From the NCBI RefSeq assembly GCF_002498065.1, contig NZ_DAFZ01000095.1, forward strand, positions 1 to 22,144: a stretch of DNA of 22,144 bases, read 5' to 3'. Positions 19,812-22,144 of this stretch are shown one piece after another; positions within the stretch are counted from its first letter, which is position 1; each line of letters starts with the position of its first letter. This DNA is from Methanoculleus sp. UBA208. GTDB lineage: Archaea; Halobacteriota; Methanomicrobia; Methanomicrobiales; Methanoculleaceae. The notes beneath the pieces are model-generated. The model was not told the origin of the DNA. It ran no database searches and saw nothing but the letters and a program-made list of their open reading frames with translations. Both the position numbers and the translations under genes were made by a program.

Positions 19812-20363
19812 CGACCGGACGACGGCCCTGGCGATGAGCCGTGCCACCCTGACCGGCTCGGGCATCCTGCCTTCACGCGTGAAGTCGTTGCAGAGCCTCG
19901 CGGCATCCTCGAGAGAGAGTCCGTAGGGGCGGATAAAAAGCGTATACCCGGAGTGCAGCCGAACGGGGATCCGGCCGCCGAGCCGCCGGTATGCCGCGAG
20001 CCTGGCGTCGTCGTCGGGGAAGTGACGGCGGATCTCCTCCTCGAGCCCATCCGACTCTTCGTAGGTGGTGACGATGACGGGAAGACCGCTCGCGCCCTGC
20101 ACCGCCGCCGGGTCGATGATGTTGTACCAGGCGACGACGCTCCCGCTGATCATCAGGAGGTTGATGTCGCGGCGGGCAAGACGGTGGAAGATCCGGATGA
20201 CCGCATCGGTGGCGTCCGACCCGCCGACGGTCATCCGGGCGAAGGCAGCTCCGTCGATCCGGAGGTCCTTTCGCATGACGACGCCGGCAAGGGTGGACTG
20301 CTCCCGCCCCGAATAACTCTCGGCGATACCGAGAGCGCGGAGCCCCGATTTGACTACGTGCAT
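19779..20363 (-). CDS. DUF99 family protein
   Basis: A 194-aa member of the archaeal DUF99 family, which is structurally related to endonuclease V, but whose function is not established. It opens MHVVKSGLRALGIAESYSG and contains AGVVMRKDLRIDGAAFARMTVGGSDATDAV, the family's conserved block near 27-55 in which D33 and D37 stand where metal ligands would be expected. The C-terminal part holds GYTLFIRPYGLSLEDAARL and ends in a polar tail encoded within the overlap with uspA. It is divergent from the glycosyltransferase gene with 39 nt between starts. Confidence 0.85.
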   Translation of the reverse strand: MHVVKSGLRALGIAESYSGREQSTLAGVVMRKDLRIDGAAFARMTVGGSDATDAVIRIFHRLARRDINLLMISGSVVAWYNIIDPAAVQGASGLPVIVTTYEESDGLEEEIRRHFPDDDARLAAYRRLGGRIPVRLHSGYTLFIRPYGLSLEDAARLCNDFTREGRMPEPVRVARLIARAVVRSSGVDPDDHDR

Positions 20364-20402
20364 GCGAAGTCCTTATGTTGCTCAATCGGATATAGTACAC
20401 CG

Positions 20403-21329
20403 ATGAACGTCGAGCGAGATGAGGTCTGTATCTTCATCCCCACGTTAAACGAGGCCCCGACGATCGGTGAGCTGGTCGAGGGATTCCGGCAGCGCGGCTT
20501 TGAGCACATCCTCGTCATGGACGGGAACAGCACCGATAAAACACCCGATATCGCACGGGCCGCGGGAGCGGTTGTCCGGACACAGGAGGGAAAGGGAAAG
20601 GGCAACGCCATCATCGAGGCCGTGGGGGTCATCGATAAGCCCTACGTGCTCATGCTCGACGGCGACGGCACCTACTCGCCGGATGACGCGGAGAAGATGC
20701 TCGAACCCCTCGGCCGGGGATTCGATCACGTCATCGGCGACCGCCTCGTCAACCCCGAGGCGGGTGCATTCACCGGGTTGAACCTCCTCGGCAACCAGCT
20801 CCTCAACGTGATGTTTCGGATAGCGCACGGAAAGGCTCTCAACGATATTCTCTCCGGCTACCGCGCCTTCACCCTTCAGTCGATCCGGCAGATGACCCTC
20901 AAAGAGGCGGGGTTCGAGATCGAGACGGAGATGGCGGTCGAGGCGGTGAGGAACGGGCAGCGGGTCACGGTCGTCCCGGTCCGGTACCTCGCGAGGCCCG
21001 GCACCGTCACCAAGTTAAACCCGTTCCAGGACGGCCTCAGAATTTTCTCGACGATATACCGTCTCGCGAAGATGAACAACCCGATCTTTTACTTCGGGAT
21101 CATCGGCCTCTTCATATCGCTTGTCGGGGGCGCCATCGGCGTCTACGTCGTCCTCGAGTGGCTCAAGAACATCGAGCACCTGCCGCTCACCATCCTCACG
21201 GTCCTCCTGATCACGATGGGTTTTCAGATCTTTATGTTCGGCGTGATCAGCGACATGCTGCTCGGGTTTCACCGCGAGACCACCCGCCAGATCGAGCAGT
21301 TACAGAACCCTCCGAAGCCTCCCCGATAA
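20403..21329 (+). CDS. Glycosyltransferase family 2, Dpm1/AglJ-like, with two C-terminal TM helices
   Basis: A 308-aa GT2 enzyme, probably using a nucleotide sugar and a dolichyl phosphate acceptor to begin N-glycan (S-layer) assembly. The GT-A domain starts CIFIPTLNEAPTIGELV (9-25). The DxD motif is DGDGT (86-90), and the later GDRL and DILSGYRAF (148-156) blocks are typical of dolichol-phosphate glycosyltransferases. Two hydrophobic helices at about 228-252 and 261-285 anchor it, ending in a polar tail. The open frame upstream to 19953 lies antisense to the DUF99 gene and is rejected. AglJ identity is plausible, not shown. Its 3' end overlaps the convergent aldolase gene by 30 bp. Confidence 0.88.
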   Translation: MNVERDEVCIFIPTLNEAPTIGELVEGFRQRGFEHILVMDGNSTDKTPDIARAAGAVVRTQEGKGKGNAIIEAVGVIDKPYVLMLDGDGTYSPDDAEKMLEPLGRGFDHVIGDRLVNPEAGAFTGLNLLGNQLLNVMFRIAHGKALNDILSGYRAFTLQSIRQMTLKEAGFEIETEMAVEAVRNGQRVTVVPVRYLARPGTVTKLNPFQDGLRIFSTIYRLAKMNNPIFYFGIIGLFISLVGGAIGVYVVLEWLKNIEHLPLTILTVLLITMGFQIFMFGVISDMLLGFHRETTRQIEQLQNPPKPPR

Positions 21330-21842
21330 AAAGAGGATCCGGCAGGCGTACTCGGCGATCGAGGTGTAGATATACGCCTCATCGAGCGTTTTTCCGGCGG
21401 CAAACGTCCCGTGTCCCCGGACGATGACGATGTGGCCGTCGCGGAGCGCCCCGGTGACATTCTCTGCGATCTCGTCGGTCCCGGGGTTCCCGGTGACGAC
21501 CGGGATCGTTGGACAGAGCATTCCCCCCTCGCTGTCGACGGGCCGGATGAGTTCGGTATCGAGCGAGGCGGCAACGGCGTGGACCGGGTGGGCGTGGACG
21601 ATCGCACAATGGGGCGTCTCCCGGTAGACCGCCCGGTGGACCCGGTACTCGCTCGAGGCCTCGCGCGGGGCGTCGCCCGCATCCGGCACAAAGACCGGCA
21701 TCTCCCCCGAATCAAGGTACGCGCCGGATCGGGTGATGTTAAAGCCGCCCTCGCCCCGAACGCTCATGTTCCCGAAATTCGCTCCGACGAGCCCTTCCAA
21801 AAAGAGCCTCTTTCCAATCCGTTCGAACTCCCGATCCAGCAT
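21300..21842 (-). CDS. Class II aldolase/adducin family protein, possible L-fuculose-phosphate aldolase for F420 synthesis
   Basis: A 180-aa zinc aldolase. It begins MLDREFERIGKRLFLEGLV and shows the phosphate-binding GNMSVR (24-29), catalytic E65 (SSEYRVH), the zinc ligands in HAHPVH (H83, H85), and a third ligand in RGHGTF (H144). In methanogens a member of this family is known to make lactaldehyde from fuculose 1-phosphate in the older lactate route to coenzyme F420, so that is a reasonable but unproven role. A weak GGTG Shine-Dalgarno precedes the ATG at 21842; the longer open frame to 22082 runs into the hairpin repeats and is rejected. Confidence 0.85.
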   Translation of the reverse strand: MLDREFERIGKRLFLEGLVGANFGNMSVRGEGGFNITRSGAYLDSGEMPVFVPDAGDAPREASSEYRVHRAVYRETPHCAIVHAHPVHAVAASLDTELIRPVDSEGGMLCPTIPVVTGNPGTDEIAENVTGALRDGHIVIVRGHGTFAAGKTLDEAYIYTSIAEYACRILFLSGRLRRVL

Positions 21843-22144
21843 TTTCGGCACCCTGACTTTCGTACAGAATGGTTTGGCGTGCTCGGGGATATGTGCATGC
21901 CGCTTGGGGTGCGGTGAGGAGGGTTGGGTGTGCTGAGGGGGAAGGGTGGTGGTATGGGTTTGGACGGTCAAGTAGGAATTAAGAAAGGGTTGTAGAAATG
22001 TCAAACTTGGGAGGCATCGTTCTCGGTGCTCGAACTCCTGGCCTCTGGCCAGTCGCACTGCGCAACTCGCAGCCTTCGGCACTCGAACTCCGCTCCAAGT
22101 ATTTACGCAGCAAACCCGGTACAGTGGACCGTGGGGGTATCGCC
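21843..22144. other. Gene-free stretch ending in mini-hairpin repeats
   Basis: I see no gene here. The first 170 bases are plain sequence upstream of the aldolase gene. From about 22022 the sequence turns into the same repeat family found at 5291-5800, described separately. The window ends soon after it, so a full second element cannot be judged. Confidence 0.6.
22022..22095 (+). repeat. Second mini-hairpin repeat stretch
   Basis: The sequence cggtgctcgaactcctggcc, then tctggccagtcgcac, closely matches 5416-5444 (cggtgctcacgctcccggcc, tctggtcagtcgc). It includes a CTGGCC-TCT-GGCCAG palindrome at 22037-22051 and a ccttcgg core near 22073-22079. It shows that the repeat family is dispersed in this genome, not unique to the element at 5201. 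Confidence 0.6.

Noticed and set aside
19953..20402. Upstream extension of the glycosyltransferase frame
   Set aside because: Lies antisense to the DUF99 gene; the GT2 fold begins right after ATG 20403.

Overview
The window is about 22.1 kb of GC-rich (roughly 60% or more by eye), gene-dense euryarchaeal chromosome. Three things mark it as archaeal: L15e, L37Ae, Rpo12, RNase P Rpp30/Pop5, the 20S proteasome alpha subunit, SBDS, Pcc1, prefoldin, NAC and a tRNA-Tyr with an intron at position 37/38; AT-rich TATA boxes in a GC-rich background; and several apparently leaderless starts. Protein style and gene order suggest a methanogen of the Methanomicrobiales, most like Methanoculleus. That placement is an inference, since no search could be run.

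Layout. 1-450: archaeal phosphopantetheine adenylyltransferase (CoA), cut at or near its 5' end by the window edge. 443-1803 (-): pyrB-pyrI, aspartate transcarbamoylase. 1990-2178: a 62-aa Cys-rich zinc-binding protein. 2183-5073 (-): a translation and nucleic-acid operon reading recJ-like DHH phosphoesterase, PUA protein, NAC, TrmI tRNA methyltransferase. 5074-6079: 1 kb without a gene, holding a roughly 680-bp element with 72-73 bp imperfect inverted-repeat ends and an array of tiny perfect hairpins. 6080-8036: NAD(P)HX repair enzyme and MoaC. 8166-13003: an informational supercluster (L15e, Rpp30, Pop5, PsmA, SBDS, then L37Ae, Rpo12, Brix, Pcc1, prefoldin beta) in which the exosome genes usually found after SBDS are absent. 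13038-14616 (-): a LeuA/CimA-type acyltransferase synthase whose reading frame appears to be broken at codon 2. 14730-14927: tRNA-Tyr (33-nt intron) and tRNA-Asp.

15126-21842 is more lineage-specific: a 41-aa one-helix membrane protein behind a promoter with two dyads; a HEAT-repeat protein; a radical SAM/PP2C phosphatase pair (-); a membrane-anchored transglutaminase-like protein followed by a pilin-like protein; UspA; a DUF99 protein (-); a Dpm1/AglJ-like glycosyltransferase; and a class II aldolase (-), possibly the lactaldehyde-forming enzyme of F420 synthesis. 21843-22144 has no gene and ends in a second stretch of the same mini-hairpin repeat family.

The genes work mostly as housekeeping units with translationally coupled ATGA overlaps (pyrB/pyrI, rpp30/pop5, pop5/psmA, rpoP/brix, brix/pcc1, nac/trmI). 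The least explained items are the inverted-repeat hairpin element, the 5' anomaly of leuA, and the dyad-flanked promoter of the 41-aa membrane protein.
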